The notes below the pieces were generated by a model, which saw only the letters and a program-made list of their open reading frames with translations, was not told the origin of the DNA and made no database searches. Positions 11,429 to 23,148 of a stretch of 64,000 nt of DNA are shown piece by piece. The stretch spans positions 620,001-684,000 of the forward strand of contig JAHRBS010000003.1 in NCBI GenBank assembly GCA_024305745.1, in the 5' to 3' direction. The first letter of the stretch is position 1, and every line of letters starts with the position of its first letter. Source of the DNA: Polyporus tsugae (taxonomy: Eukaryota > Basidiomycota > Agaricomycetes > Polyporales > Polyporaceae). The position numbers and the translations under genes are program-made.

Positions 11429-13080
11429 ATGCCGAAATCAACCCTCCCCACGGTCGCACCCCACCCGTTCAACCAGTCCTCCGCTGACCTCACCCTGCGT
11501 ACCCTCGATCGCGTCGACTTCCACGTCCACAGCCACATCCTGTCCCAAGCTTCACCTGTGTTCGCAGACATGTTCTCCCTCCCACAACCCTCCTCCCTCT
11601 CGCAGGACGCGAATGCCGCCCGACCCATCGTCGATGTCACAGAAGACAGCAAGACGCTCGGTAGGCTGCTGTGTCTCTGCTACCCGATCGAGAAGGAGAA
11701 GCTCGGCGAGTTGGAGGACATCGTTCCAGTCCTACAGGCGGCGATGAAGTACGATATGAAATGGCCGATATCACTGCTTACGACGGACCTCCTCGCGATC
11801 GTTCCCCGCAGCCCCTTGAAGGTTTGGGCGGTCGCGTGTCGCTGTGGATTGGAGATAATCGCTCAGAAAGCAGCTTCCCGGATACTGAGGAAGGCGAAGG
11901 GTCAGTCCGACTCGCAACCCCAGCAAACGTCGCCCGAGTCACCACTCGCGCTTCTGAGAACAATGGTTGAGGAGCACGGCAAGCATATATTGCATGGGAT
12001 CTCCGCGGCGGACTACTTCCGTCTACGGGAGTACCTTCGCGCAGGGGATGAGACCGCGACTACCAAACTCTTGTCCCCTGCCATCCTCCCCCCTAAGGCA
12101 TCGGCTCCTCCGCCAAACCTCACGATCCCCCACTTCCCATCCCCGGATATCACCCTGCGATGCTCTGAGGGCACAGAGTATCACATGCATGCCCTGTTTC
12201 TCATTCTACATTCTCCGAAGCTTGGGGAGCGCGCCCAGGCCACCAACGAGGTGTCATCATCTCCCGAGACCCAAACTACAACCACCGGCAACGACATTCA
12301 TTTACCACCGCTCGAGGTGGACATCGATCCCCCGACGCTCTCCACTTTGTTGGCTGTATTGTATGGGGGAAACGATCAGCTACCATCTGACTTGCATTCA
12401 CTCGGCTCAGCGCTCGTTGCGGCGCGCAAGTTTGGAATGGCGCAGGTAACAAAAGCTGCCGAGGGACGATTGGACAGCTTGGCCGCGTCCAATCCGTTTG
12501 AGGCCTACTTCGTCGCTATCGAGCTTGGGCTGACGGACTACGCAAGGTTCGCTGCGCGGAAGGTCCTGGAAGGTCCTGTTGCCGGGGCCTACGTGCACGC
12601 CATGGAGTCAGGAACGGCTCTAGCGTACCATCACCTCCTGGAGTACTACCGAGCGTGTGCGCGCACGATCGACGCTCGTATGAAGACCGCCGTAGTGCCA
12701 TGGAACAGGGACTTGAGCAATCTCTACCCTGGATATCGTAATTCCAGCTACTGCTCGGGCCCGAACCTGCAGAACCCGACATACATTGCAAACACATACT
12801 TAACGGGCTTGGCCACAACGATGGACACCGACATCCTCGGCACAGGATGCAGCTTCGACCTCACCCTACCTGCACTGCTGCGGGCATCCTCGTCTACTTG
12901 GCCGAACTGCACTGCTACAGTATGCCAAGGCTACACGGAAGTGCTGATGAACATCAGTGCTGCGCTACCTCAGATCGTTGCCGACGCCATCGCGGAAGTA
13001 AGTTAGGCTGAGGCATGTAGTCGTAAAATCATTCTGATAACCTACCCTCTCTTTAGGTGCAGCTGGAGATGATCGGATGA
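11429..13080 (+). CDS. double BTB/POZ-domain protein
   Basis: One long exon plus a tiny final exon. The first BTB domain starts near residue 10 with SSADLTLRTLDRVDFHVHSH and SQASPVFADMFSLPQP, as in the many basidiomycete BTB proteins. A second, weaker BTB-like block starts near residue 235 (SPDITLRCSEGTEYHMHALF), followed by a helical region with LVAARKFGMAQVTKAAEGRL. The frame appears to end GTAA-GTTAG at 13006, but a GT-AG intron at 12998-13056 replaces the last residue with a short exon giving IAEVQLEMIG and a stop at 13078-13080. I prefer the ATG at 11429, because the domain then begins close to the N-terminus; an in-frame ATG at 11390 would add 13 Lys/Ser-rich residues. BTB domains mediate dimerisation and often cullin-3 binding; the partner here is unknown. 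Confidence 0.82.
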
Positions 13081-13391
13081 TTCAATGACCGTGAGCGGAC
13101 CAACAATGGTAAGGCAATCAATGATATCATGCAGTGTTGACGATTTTGAAGTGCTTGTAGGATTATCGGTAAACTCAAATGTACCCTCGCTGCTGCCCTG
13201 AGCATTGTAATATGTATTTGGGACGTCGAACGCGCATTTTGCACCATCTCGTTCAATGTGGCTGGCTGGTGTTGGTACCTTCCGATCTGTGGATACTGCA
13301 CTCGGACCTGCTACTCTATCCCGGCAGAATTGCATAACTAACAAATTTCCGTCATTCAAATCATTTCTGCCACGGAAAATTGTGAGACCGA

Positions 13392-14094
13392 CCTTGACCA
13401 GGACCCCCGGCAATTCGCCCAAATGTATGAGGCTGGATCCGGACAAATTTGGCCTCCCAAAAGGCCCATCCCTGATCTTATCCGGACAATTTGGCAGGAT
13501 TTTTGCGGACGGCCTGATGCCATTCTCCGGACAAAACTGACCCAGCGAGGTGCAGGCCTGATCCCAAGCGGCTATTTTGGGTTGACCGGTCCCGGACCGG
13601 CGACGGACTGGTTGTTACCCAGCTGCTGTTACCGACTATAAGGGGTTTGTAATTTGACCCAATCCATGCCCTTACAGCTGTACTTAATATGGAATAAGTA
13701 CTTACTATGCCTCCGGGCGTTAAATGAGCCTAAACACCGATAAAAGCGGAGAAGCGCCGGAGAGCAGCTTTCACAAGTCGCTCATCCTCTTTCGTAGCGA
13801 CAGTCAGACAGATCCTCCTGGTTCAAATCCATCCTCATACCCTCTAAGAAGGCCATTTCTACGGCTCTGGACAAAAAATAGGGCTTTGGAGGCCGAATCC
13901 GGGGAATCCGGACAATTTGGGGGCACCAGATGGCCTGATCCACAGCCCGGACAAATTTGAGCGAAAAATCTGAGGCCTGGTCAAATCCGGACGGTTTCGG
14001 CCTCGAAACAGGCCTGATCCATCGGACATATTGGGCCAAATTTTGGGAAATCGGATCATACATTTGGGTGAATTGCCGGGGGTCCTCCTTGACC
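13392..14094. mobile_element. short terminal-inverted-repeat element (MITE-like) with 8-bp target duplication
   Basis: The left end, AGGACCCCCGGCAATTC onward at 13400-13430, is repeated in inverse orientation at 14056-14086 with one mismatch over 31 bases. Directly outside lies the same octamer CCTTGACC, at 13392-13399 and 14087-14094, so the element body is 687 bp (13400-14086). An 8-bp duplication fits the hAT group. The interior is non-coding and holds repeated CCGGACAAATTTGG-like and GGCCTGATCC-like units in both orientations. No transposase frame is present, so any movement would need an enzyme from elsewhere in the genome. Confidence 0.82.
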
Positions 14095-14462
14095 ATGATG
14101 TACTGCTAACCTCAGTGCCCGCAGCTAGGTCAGGGCGGGTCCGAGTCGACGGCGGTTTCAACGTTTCAACGTCGACCCACAAGTACTTTTCTGTCCATTT
14201 CTCCTTTCCATATGACTGCTCGTCGACAGCTTATTCAAGTACAGCACGTCATGTGAGGAACAACTTATGACATACTAGTAGATATCACGACAAACTGGTC
14301 GAGTCACATAGAAGATTTCCGAACGGCGCCTATCAGGTACCATATAAACGCGAGGACTACTCTGGCTCCCTCCAATCCTTCCACCCCTTCCCATCGTACA
14401 AGCCCAAAAGCTTCGGTTTCCCTACCACTTGGACTGTTCATAGACATCGTCTCCTGTTCGAA

Positions 14463-15445
14463 ATGACGCCGCTCCATATCATAACCCTGTCGTGTGCGAC
14501 GCCTCCGGCCGTGCGTTCCGCGACGTCCTCCGTAGCCAGGTATGTTTTGTCGCATTGTTGGACTTTATCCGCGACTGACCGGGAGACGTTGCCCTTGCAG
14601 GTTCGCAACTGGCTCCGCAGACGCGCCCATTTGGTTAGCCGAGTTAGCAATGAGGTACGCCATAGCTGCTCTGGCAACCAGCGTACACGATTGACGCCAT
14701 TTGTCGCCAAAGACCCACGCCAGCGACGATGCACCGCTAGCCAGCGGACTGCACGTTTGCGAGACCAATGGACCGTTTACCACGACTGCATATACAGCTG
14801 GAAACCCAGAAGTGGAAACGATCACCCCTTCCACCCATACATTGACCGCTGAGGATCCGCGACCCTCGACTACTAGCTCGGGGATCGTCCCCGCCATCGT
14901 CGCGGTTGCAGTCTTCGTCGTCTGCGTATTCGTGATCCTCAGGATCCTCCGGGCTATCCGGCTCAACCGCCTGATAGTCGCCTACACTGCCGACCCCCAG
15001 ACGCCGCGCATGTGGGAGGTCCGCCCCGACAACGCCACAGGCTCGTCTTTCCAGGGCAAATGGAGCGAGATAATGGTGAGCTCTTTCAACTTGCCTCTAC
15101 TTTGTTGGCACCCATCTCACCGTCCGTTCCTATCATTCTCAGCCACTCGCCGCTCAACATTCTCCTCAATGCGACACCGGTTTCCGTCTTCCTCTGTCCC
15201 GCGGGATGTCTGTTTCAACGGATGTCTCGGGTAGCCAGACGAGCCGCCGCGACAGTGGGGACAGCAGCCGCCGCCTTTTTCCTCTGACTTTGAGGAAGAG
15301 CGCTGTTTCTATAGATGAAGACTATGTGCTTCCGGGTCAGATCTCCGTGCTGATCGCAATGCCCACACCGAACAGGCCCACTTTCACCCATGGGGAGCAG
15401 CCGGGTGTGGTGGGTCCAATCTGTCTCGGTGTTGTCAATATGTAG
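14463..15445 (+). CDS. predicted single-pass membrane protein, family not identified
   Basis: The best-supported part runs from about 14712. A Thr/Ser-rich outer segment (TTAYTAGNPEVETITPSTH) is followed by one strong helix, IVPAIVAVAVFVVCVFVILR, then a basic stop-transfer ILRAIRLNRL. The cytosolic tail continues with VRPDNATGSSFQGKW. An intron at about 15076-15141 joins in frame to a last exon that passes through MSVSTDVSGSQTSRRDSG and ends at 15445 in LPGQISVLIAMPTPNRP and GVVGPICLGVVNM. The 5' end is uncertain: an ATG at 14463 stays in frame through the intron at about 14655-14711, but a second possible intron at about 14539-14600 would break the frame. Layout suggests a plasma-membrane protein with a Ser/Thr-rich outer face. 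I do not know a function. Confidence 0.6.
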
Positions 15446-16525
15446 TGCTATCGCTTTGTATCCATTCCGAGTCCAGTAAAGTCGAGAATGTCAATTCTGT
15501 CATTCTTTCTAAGCCGCCGTTTATGAAGTTTGATCAGAGCAATTATGCTGCATTCGTGACACAGAACATGAAAGTGCCACCCTTTGTCGTATTAGACGCC
15601 CTTAGAAGTCTGGCAAAGCAAAATGACCACCGCAGGGGTCGAACCTGCAATCTCCTGATCACCCCATCGTAGTCAGACGCGTTGCCATTACGCCAGGCGG
15701 CCGATATGCTACTGTCTTCAAAAGCATATCAATTCGAGTATTTCGAGTGTCCGTGAACTTGCTGCACTTCCAATTTGCCCGGCGGAGTCATGCAACTCGC
15801 CATGGGGGACTTTGTCAAAGATCCGCGGGGGCGTCGAGCTTGGTATCATCCGATGGTGGCGATGAAGCGATGCCTTTCTTCCGCATCAGCACAGGAGTAT
15901 GTAGATGCCACGGTCGACTTGGCAATGTTCGATGTTCTTTGTGATATCGACTGGCTCGGAAGACTCAGAACCACGCGTATCCGACACAATCGCCTTAATA
16001 CCTTCAGTCAGATGGTCCCCAGTGTCACTGATACTAGGCGATAATTGTCCGAAGCATCCAGGGAAACTATCATAAATCATAAGCCACTCGGGCTGGGGCA
16101 ACTGGACAAGATGCCTGGCTACTGGAAACCATACCTAGACGTGTAGCTCATGCGCCGACAGCGAGGTCCTAGTAAGACGCAGACGGTCGCTGACTCGTTT
16201 TACAGAGACCGGCCGTCCCACGCGAAGCGCAAAGTGCAAACCCCCGGTGCGCGCCGAACATCCGAGTCGTCACTCGTGTACGATTCAATGCAAATCTGCG
16301 ACAGATGTCAGATCCATTTCCCGCTTCCGAGTCAAGACAACAGGGCGGTCCATGAACACCCGAGATCCACAAGCAACGACTCACGAACAGATCGTTTCAA
16401 TTCCCACCTGCAGCTAGGTCCATGTGACGGCACAACATCTTCGCCGTCGGAAAGTTAGCTGAAGTCATTCAACATGGCTGTGAACGTACCAACTCCACAA
16501 GGAGGGCCTGGTATAAAACAGGGGA
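15446..16525. other. intergenic around the tRNA-Arg
   Basis: Apart from the tRNA at 15624-15702 I see no supported gene. Frames at 15747-16044 and 16150-16458 lack domain resemblance and coding bias. A TATA-like GTATAAAA lies at about 16510, just before the next open frame. Confidence 0.5.
15624..15702 (-). tRNA. tRNA-Arg (anticodon ACG) with a 7-nt intron
   Basis: The 79-nt minus-strand sequence folds as a cloverleaf. The acceptor stem is GGCCGCC/GGTGGTC with discriminator A. The D-stem is GCG/CGC, the anticodon stem TCTGA/TCAGG, and the T-arm GCAGG-TTCGACC-CCTGC. The loop reads CTACGA, then the insert TGGGGTG, then A, so the anticodon is ACG with a canonical intron after position 37. Box A and box B are internal, and a T-run follows the 3' end. 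Confidence 0.93.
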
Positions 16526-17371
16526 GTGGCAATGGAGGCGTTCTTCAGCGACGGACTGATCGCCGCCTACACATCCAATTCCACCCAAAGCAACCATACC
16601 AGGCCTAGAACTGCAGTTATAGTCCAACCTTCCATTATCGCACCGTTCATTCCTTCCCTTGCACCTACCACCTTCCCCTCCGCCATGCGCTCTATCCCAG
16701 ACGAGTCTGTTGGCCGCATCAACCTTCCGCTCATCATACCCGACGACACTCACCCCACCGCTCCCTCCGCCTACGAAAACATGATGGGCAGCAATATCAC
16801 CCCTCCCGACATCTTATGCCACAGTGATGCACCCTTTATCTTCCTCCCGCATGATGAGGAGCAGCCACAAAGCACCTTCAGCGACAACGAGAGCACAATG
16901 GGGGAGAGCGTTGGCGACAAACGCACCTTTGACACAATCGATCACCCGCACGCTCTTGACACCATTTTCCACGGACACCTTGGCCTCCTCGTCCAGCACA
17001 AGATCGCACGTGGGCAACTCGGTCTGTTCCGCATCCCCGAAGGGCCCGCGAACGCCTCCATGCCTCCTACTAGCGGGCGGCTGTCGGCCGGCGTCGCCCG
17101 TCGGAACCGCCTCTTCGCTCTCGATGACAACAGAACTGGTGGACCCCAGGGCGATGACCTTGTCGCCAGGGATGCGCTTGAACCAACGGTGGAGACGCAA
17201 GGGCCGCCGTCCATCGAGCTCGATGGTGGGGTGAGAAAGGCTGACCACGAGCTCCTGGGCACGCTGGAGGGGTGGGCGGAGACCGACTTGGCTTCCCTGA
17301 AGCCCATAGACATTAGCATACATCGTGATAATCCCAGCCCGAAAGTCAAGACATGTACCACCATCCACTAG
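16526..17371 (+). CDS. orphan single-exon ORF, function unknown
   Basis: A 281-codon uninterrupted frame with clear C-rich third positions (many ATC, GAC, CCC, CTC, AAC codons), which separates it from the 203-codon antisense frame at 16814-17425. No domain, signal peptide or membrane helix is evident. The protein is rich in Pro, Ser and Asp, with segments such as HALDTIFHGHLGLLVQHKIA. A TATA-like box lies only about 20 bp before the first ATG, so translation may start further downstream, e.g. at the Met codon at 16685. It could be a lineage-specific gene or part of a decayed one. Confidence 0.45.
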   Translation: MAMEAFFSDGLIAAYTSNSTQSNHTRPRTAVIVQPSIIAPFIPSLAPTTFPSAMRSIPDESVGRINLPLIIPDDTHPTAPSAYENMMGSNITPPDILCHSDAPFIFLPHDEEQPQSTFSDNESTMGESVGDKRTFDTIDHPHALDTIFHGHLGLLVQHKIARGQLGLFRIPEGPANASMPPTSGRLSAGVARRNRLFALDDNRTGGPQGDDLVARDALEPTVETQGPPSIELDGGVRKADHELLGTLEGWAETDLASLKPIDISIHRDNPSPKVKTCTTIH

Positions 17372-18349
17372 ACCTTTGCCCCCGTCCCTTGCTGTATCGA
17401 TAGCCGTAGCTTGCCACTGGCACACCTCAAAGGTATTTATATTTATCTTGTAGCTTCTTGAGGTATCCGATTGCGTATAATGCTAGCGTAGATGTATAGC
17501 AATGAATTAGTTGGGGAATGATCGGGCACGACAAGCATTAGCTCGACGCACCTGTCGAATTAATGTTGCGGAAGCCAAGGTCACGGGCGTACTTTTCGAG
17601 CGCGAATGACTTGAGTAGAAATCAGGATGTATACGATCTGCATATGACGAGGGTAAGATAACTAGGATAGCATGAAAGGGCAGTAGGATACGGTACGTAC
17701 AAGGCCGGGAGGTTGAAGACTGGAAGCTTGAAGTCAGGGTCACCGTGAAAAGTCGCACACAATCTGCTGAGCTATCGCAACTGCGATGTCGTCAGCTCTC
17801 CTGGAAACCTTGTTCTTGCGCGAAGACGAGAGGATCCCCACTCTCCTCCCAACGGCGCCAGGACCCGGGCGACCCACTGCGAACGCTAGATGGCTCGACG
17901 ATGCCCATCGTAGAATGGTAAGAAATGGTTCTCGTAGTCAAAAGAAGACTAGCGAGATATGGGCATTGGGGACGGTGCCATTACTACGTAACCAAGTAGC
18001 GCAGAGTGTCAAAGCATAGATAGCGAAACGACCGTTGAAGGGATATACGTAGTAGCAGGTACGAGCACTACCGAGCTGTCTATCAGATGAACCACCTAGG
18101 AAAGAGGACCAGAACCAACGAGAGACGCACCAAACAAATAGATTGATGGGGATTGGATGTGTAAATGTATAGATCCGAGAGAGGTAGGGATGTAGGAGTG
18201 GGCATGCATGGAGCAGAAGGACAAGAGCGCACGTGGAAGTGTAGAAATGATTAGACATCATCGATGTGTACAGATAGGCGTACCACAGCACTGAACATGA
18301 TCCATATCGTGTGAGACTACTCGCCAGAGGTTATTGAAGGGCACGACAT
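17372..18349. other. intergenic (3' flanks of two convergent genes)
   Basis: About 1 kb between the orphan ORF (plus) and the J-protein gene (minus). It probably holds both 3' untranslated regions. No domain-bearing frame is present. Confidence 0.55.
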
Positions 18350-21130
18350 TCATGCAGCGGAGGCCGGCGGAGCCTTCTCTGCGTGTGTCTTCTCCGCCCC
18401 ATTTTGCCCGTTCACAGACCCAGGCCGAGACGTAGGAGAATCATACCGCTTTGCACGGTGGGCCGCACGGACCTGATGGTGTTTCGACTTGCCCGCGGCA
18501 GCCTCCGCGACCATCCTGCAAGTAGAACATGAGCGCACCGCCATACGAGTGGGTATGAGGAGTGCCTCACCGTTCGAGCTCCCGACGCTCCGCGTCCGAC
18601 TCGTCGGGAATGGTCGACTTGAAGATCGCGCCAATGAGCAAGAGACCCTGTTGTGGTAAACCAGATTGAGGAAACTTGTTTCGTTACAAAGCACTAGTAC
18701 GATCATACCCTTGCTCTGTGGAGAAGTATTTGGTCTGATACGCCCGGCTCTTTGAGGACACGATCAACGACCTAATGCAACAATGAACATTGTTAGCAGG
18801 CAAGTCCTCACGCGAGGTATCATAGGATATGCATACTTCTCGCAGAACTTGAGACACTTCGAAGCGCGTTCCTCGCCAAGACGCGAGCATGATCTAGTAG
18901 TCACCTTGAGCAAGCCCTTCATCCTCGAACCGAGCTTCAACTACGTACCTTGCCGGTGACGTCTTCCTCTAACGCCCTCAGCTCCTCCTCAGCCAGTTCT
19001 CCACGCGCCTGCAGCTTCTCCATTTCCTAGTACACGCAAAGGTCAACAATCACAATCGCGAATTAGCCTTCACGGCTGTACTTACTGCTATTGTCTGCTG
19101 CACGCCGAGGCTTGGGTAGCGTGATATTGTGAGCGGGGCACATCAAGTCAGAGCAAAAAAGACTCACGCGCTGCCAATTACGCCCCATGCGTCCTTGGCC
19201 ATCGCACCCTTCTCCTTCAACCTCGAGAAGAACCCAGGGCTACCACCCGACCGTCAGCCACAACGAGCACTTCACGACCGCAGAAATCACAACACTCACA
19301 TGCCCAAGAACTTCCTGCTCTTCAAGAACGACGTCGCCTTCATGATGTAGATGTTCCCGATGGTATGCAGCAGCTCCACCCCGAAGCTCTCCAGCTTCAA
19401 GTCGTCCGCCTCGCGCCGCATCCTCGTCTCGAACGCGCGCGTCTCCGGGTCGTCCTTGTCCCCCGGGTGCTTCGCGTCCACGAACGGCCGCAGGCGGTCG
19501 ACGAGCTTCTTCGCGAGCGTCTCCACGCGCTCCTCCATGTTCTTCCTCCGCTCGTCGTCCAGCTCCTGCAGCTTCTTCTTCTGCTCTGGGCTTAGCTTCG
19601 CCCGCTTCTTCCCGGGCGCGTCCTTCTCCGCCTTGCCTTCCTTGAGGTTGCTCGTCGAGGACGACGCCGGGCTCTTTGAGAGCGCCGCGAGCGAATCCTG
19701 GGCTTCCGCTGCCAGGCTGGGGACCGCAGGTGGCGACGGAGAGGGCGACGGCGCGCGCGCAGGCGAGCTGGGAGCCTCGGTCGTAACCTCCTCGACGTGC
19801 GGCTGCGGGGAGATAGTAGCGGGAGCAGCGGGAGTCGAGCCGCTGGCCGTGTGCGCTTCGTTCATCTCGCGCTCCAACTCCGCCTTCTCCTCTTCAGTCA
19901 TCATCGTCGTCGCGACGGACGTCATCTCCTTCATCAACGAAATCTCGCCGATCTGCACAATGCGCATTAGAATAGATCAGGGCACTGCGGTATGGGAAGT
20001 CAAGTGACGGCTTACATAGTCCATGAATTGCTCTCCTCCGAAGACATTCGCGAAGAAGCCCGCCGCGTCTTCCATGGCGACACCGCCTTCCTTGTCCACC
20101 TAAATGCACGCATTCATCAACACGCCATACGTAGCGTCAAACCTTCCATATGGTCTTACCATCTTGGCACCATTCTTATCATACACAGCACGGAGATTCT
20201 GTGAAGGCAAGGGATAAGTAAGGAGCGTTGAAACATAATGGAGCATAGGCGCTGTTATGCAAGATGCCGTCGCACGACAATCTGATCCATACAAGACGCG
20301 AAGAACGCACTCCTGGAGACTGGTTGTATGCGCATCCATCCGACAAGCTTTTGATCTCACATCCACACACAGCGCAAGCAGACCAGATACAACGCGCTGC
20401 AGACTCGGGGGAATATGCACTCCTATGTAAAATGTCGTCGCACTACGATCCGATACACAAAAGACAGGTGCAGTGCATAGTAGCCACTCCACCAGTCCAT
20501 GCACACGCATAACAGCGTTTCTGTCCGAAGCCCCCACAACGCAAGCAAACCAGACGCGACGCGCCGAGCATCACAGGAGACAGACAAGAAAGGACTACTC
20601 ACAGGATCCGAGAGAGTCCGGTACGCTTCGCTGCACCCCGGAAACACGACGGAGCTCGAGCCTTCAGATACTTCACAACACACGTCGAACTGTAGAGAGA
20701 CGTACCTGATATTCTTGAACTTCTCCTCCGCGTCCGGAGAGGGGTTCTTGTCGGGGTGGTACTACAAGGCGGCCCCCGTAGACAGCAGACAGGCAAGTAT
20801 CCCGTTTCGGTCGATTCACGACGCGCAGCAGCGTGCCGAGGGGAGACGCGTATGATTCCAAAATGAAGCGAATTCGGAGCACGAGGGGGGTAGGGGGTAG
20901 GATAAGCAACTGCGCCCGACCAGCACAGAGAGCAACGGACCTTGATGGCCTGCTTCCGGTACGCCTTCTTCAGGTCTGTGTCGTTTACGTCCGTCGCAAC
21001 ACCCAGCTGCGGGCACAATACTACGTCAGGAGGGATATCGCCGGCGGGCCTCACGCCAATTGAGAGGACGGAGGCGGAGAGAGCAGCGGCAGCGCACCAG
21101 GTCGTAATACTCGGTCTCGACGGGCGCCAT
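18350..21130 (-). CDS. caj1: J-domain co-chaperone of the CAJ1/DJP1 (DnaJ-X) family
   Basis: Spliced on the minus strand from the ATG at 21130 (MAPVETEYYDLLGV), the first exons give a full J domain. They contain DTDLKKAYRKQAIK, the catalytic HPD in YHPDKNPSPDAEEKF, and ISEAYRTLSDP, closing with LRAVYDKNGAKMV. There is no Gly/Phe-rich or zinc region. A middle linker rich in Ala, Pro and Ser (about 19650-19870) leads to a charged helical stretch (KLSPEQKKKLQELDDERRKN). The conserved DnaJ-X region then starts at LVDRLRPFVDAKHPGD and continues with LLHTIGNIYIMKATSFLKSR and FEVSQVLREV. The tail is basic. Family knowledge: Caj1 and Djp1 stimulate Hsp70 at membranes, and Djp1 assists peroxisomal and mitochondrial import. 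Many short introns are present. The gene is divergent from the one at 22018. Confidence 0.9.
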
Positions 21131-22017
21131 CCTGTCACTTTGGCCTTGGGGTTGAGAACGATGGCGGGTGCCTGCGGAGTGTGGTGTGATGAAGGTGAGA
21201 GCTTGACGGTGGAGATCTGAGGCTTGCGGTGAGAGTGTCCCAGGGAAGTCGCGTATCGATTAGTTGCGAGGCGTGAAAGACGTGAAAATAGGAACGGGTC
21301 GTCAAGATGTCGAAGAAAATTCTGTCGTACGATACGCCTACGAGCACAGGGGCGCCTGGGGCGAAGTCGGGGGAAAGAATGGGAGGAAGGAGAGAGAAGA
21401 CTGGGCTGATGGGGGTCGAGGGCCAAGTCCCGCGCGGGCGCAGATTCGGAATGTGGCCAGGCGCCTATGACATAGCTCTGACATCGCTTTCCGCGGACCC
21501 ATTCGGGATAACTTGTATCATCCATCCGTAGATCATATCCGAATACCTGAGGTTAATCGGACAAGATAAACCTGTTGAGGGATTCACAGGAGGGGACTCG
21601 GAAACTCGAGAGGACGTGACGGAGCGGTAAGCGAAGGGTTGGCAAGACACTGATTTCGAAGAGGATAGAACCTAGTGACCTGCACAGGGATGGCCGGTGT
21701 GCTCTCTCCCAAAGCCAGCACGGCGGAATGGGCATCGCGGACACATACTGATATGATGAGGCCCGACAGTCACAAATTGAAAGTGCCTGCGGTATTACAG
21801 TCCTGCCGCCTGCGGTCCGAGGGGCGCCACCTGTGGGCGCCTGCCACGTGGGGTGGTAAAATCAGGAAGGAGCAGTTGCCTCGCGTGACACTTCCGCTTT
21901 GCCCACAGTTTCCCCAGCTTAAAGTCGTCATTCCGCCGCCTGCTGTGTTCGAACTTCTATCCCCATTCTTCCCATCCTACTCCCTCGGCCACCCTTACTC
22001 TCCTCCTCGCCGCCAAT
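21131..22017. promoter_or_regulatory. shared divergent upstream region
   Basis: About 0.9 kb separates the starts of the J-protein (minus, 21130) and the low-complexity protein (plus, 22018). Both promoters must lie here. Pyrimidine-rich runs precede each start. I cannot assign specific factor sites. Confidence 0.45.
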
Positions 22018-23148
22018 ATGTCCTCCATATTTGCCAGCCGCCGTAAGCAACACAGACCTGTGCCCATTGCAAACGTCTATGGTGGTGCGTCCGTTACGAG
22101 TGCATGGAGTGTTAGACAAGTTCGTTGACAGCAGCCACGTCGTCCATAGATCCATGGGGCTTGCGCGGCGACGACCTCACCGGCGATACCCAGGCGAGCA
22201 CGTCCAAAAGCACCGCAGCTGTCAGGATCATGAGCACCGTACGGCGGTTCTCGTATACCTCCCCAAGGAAACGAGAGAGGGGTCATTCTGAATTAGTAAG
22301 TAGTCAGTTCTCGGAGAGCATCTGCCGCGCCCTCGTTCTGTCGGACACCTTCGGATTGTTGTCCATGCTGCGCCGAACCTTGTCCGTACACGGGTGCCAT
22401 GACGCTCGAAGCGCGTCTAGTCATCGGTACCATGGAGGGATTCGGCAACTGCTCTCCATCTATTCCCTTCCTCCCGTATCTCCATCTAATCGTTATACTT
22501 CAACAGGAGAGAGGCATGTACTCCACCCCGGCTGAAAGTAGCCCACCAACGCCATCTGCGTTCAGTTTCCACGATAGGCCCGATACGCGACCGACGATCG
22601 AACAAATAGCCATGGGCCTTCACATCTCGCGCACTCCACACCTCCTCCCTCCCCGTCCGTCCTCGCAACCTCCCCACAGCCACCACCTCTCCCGCCGCAG
22701 CGTCGACGCGTCCCCAGGGCGGTCTCCGTTCCGCCCCAGCTTGCCAAACAGGCGCACCTCGCTGCCAGCCTCCGCATCTGGGTTCCCGATCCTCCCCCCA
22801 CCACCGACGCGCTCATCACTCAAGAAGACGGTGCGCCCGCCAACGGCGGAGAGTGCGACGCTCGCGCCGTCCGCATCGGATGCGTCGCTCTCGACCCTGA
22901 CGTCCAACGGGCCGTCCACGCCGAGGTCTGTGCGGAGTGCGCCCGCGACGTCATTCCCTGGGAAGCTCAGGCTCGAGATGCTCAGGCTGCTGCCGAGCAG
23001 GAAGGGTTCGCTGTCGGGGAGCAGCAGCTCGCGCTCCGACAGTCCTGGGGTCATGACGCCGTCGTCAGATGCCGACTCTCTCTCAAGCGGGGGCAGGATC
23101 ACACCGCGGCGGAAGGCGGTGCGGTTCTCCACAGGCGTGCCGGAGTGA
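22018..23148 (+). CDS. low-complexity Ser/Pro-rich protein, function unknown
   Basis: The first exon starts at 22018 (MSSIFASRRKQHRPVPIANV) and splices at about 22080-22149 in frame to DPWGLRGDDLTGDT and VRRFSYTSPRKRERGHSEL. A second intron of about 200 bp (about 22289-22505) leads to ERGMYSTPAESSPPTP and a long final exon. The rest is disordered: Pro/Ser/Arg-rich, with possible phosphorylation clusters such as SLSGSSSSRSDSPG and KAVRFSTGVPE at the end. Several SP/TP sites suggest control by proline-directed kinases, which is inference. No catalytic domain is visible, and coding bias is strong in the last exon. Confidence 0.72.

Noticed and set aside
16814..17425. A 203-codon minus-strand frame antisense to the orphan ORF
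   Set aside because: Third-position C/G content is clearly lower than on the plus strand, and no domain is recognisable.
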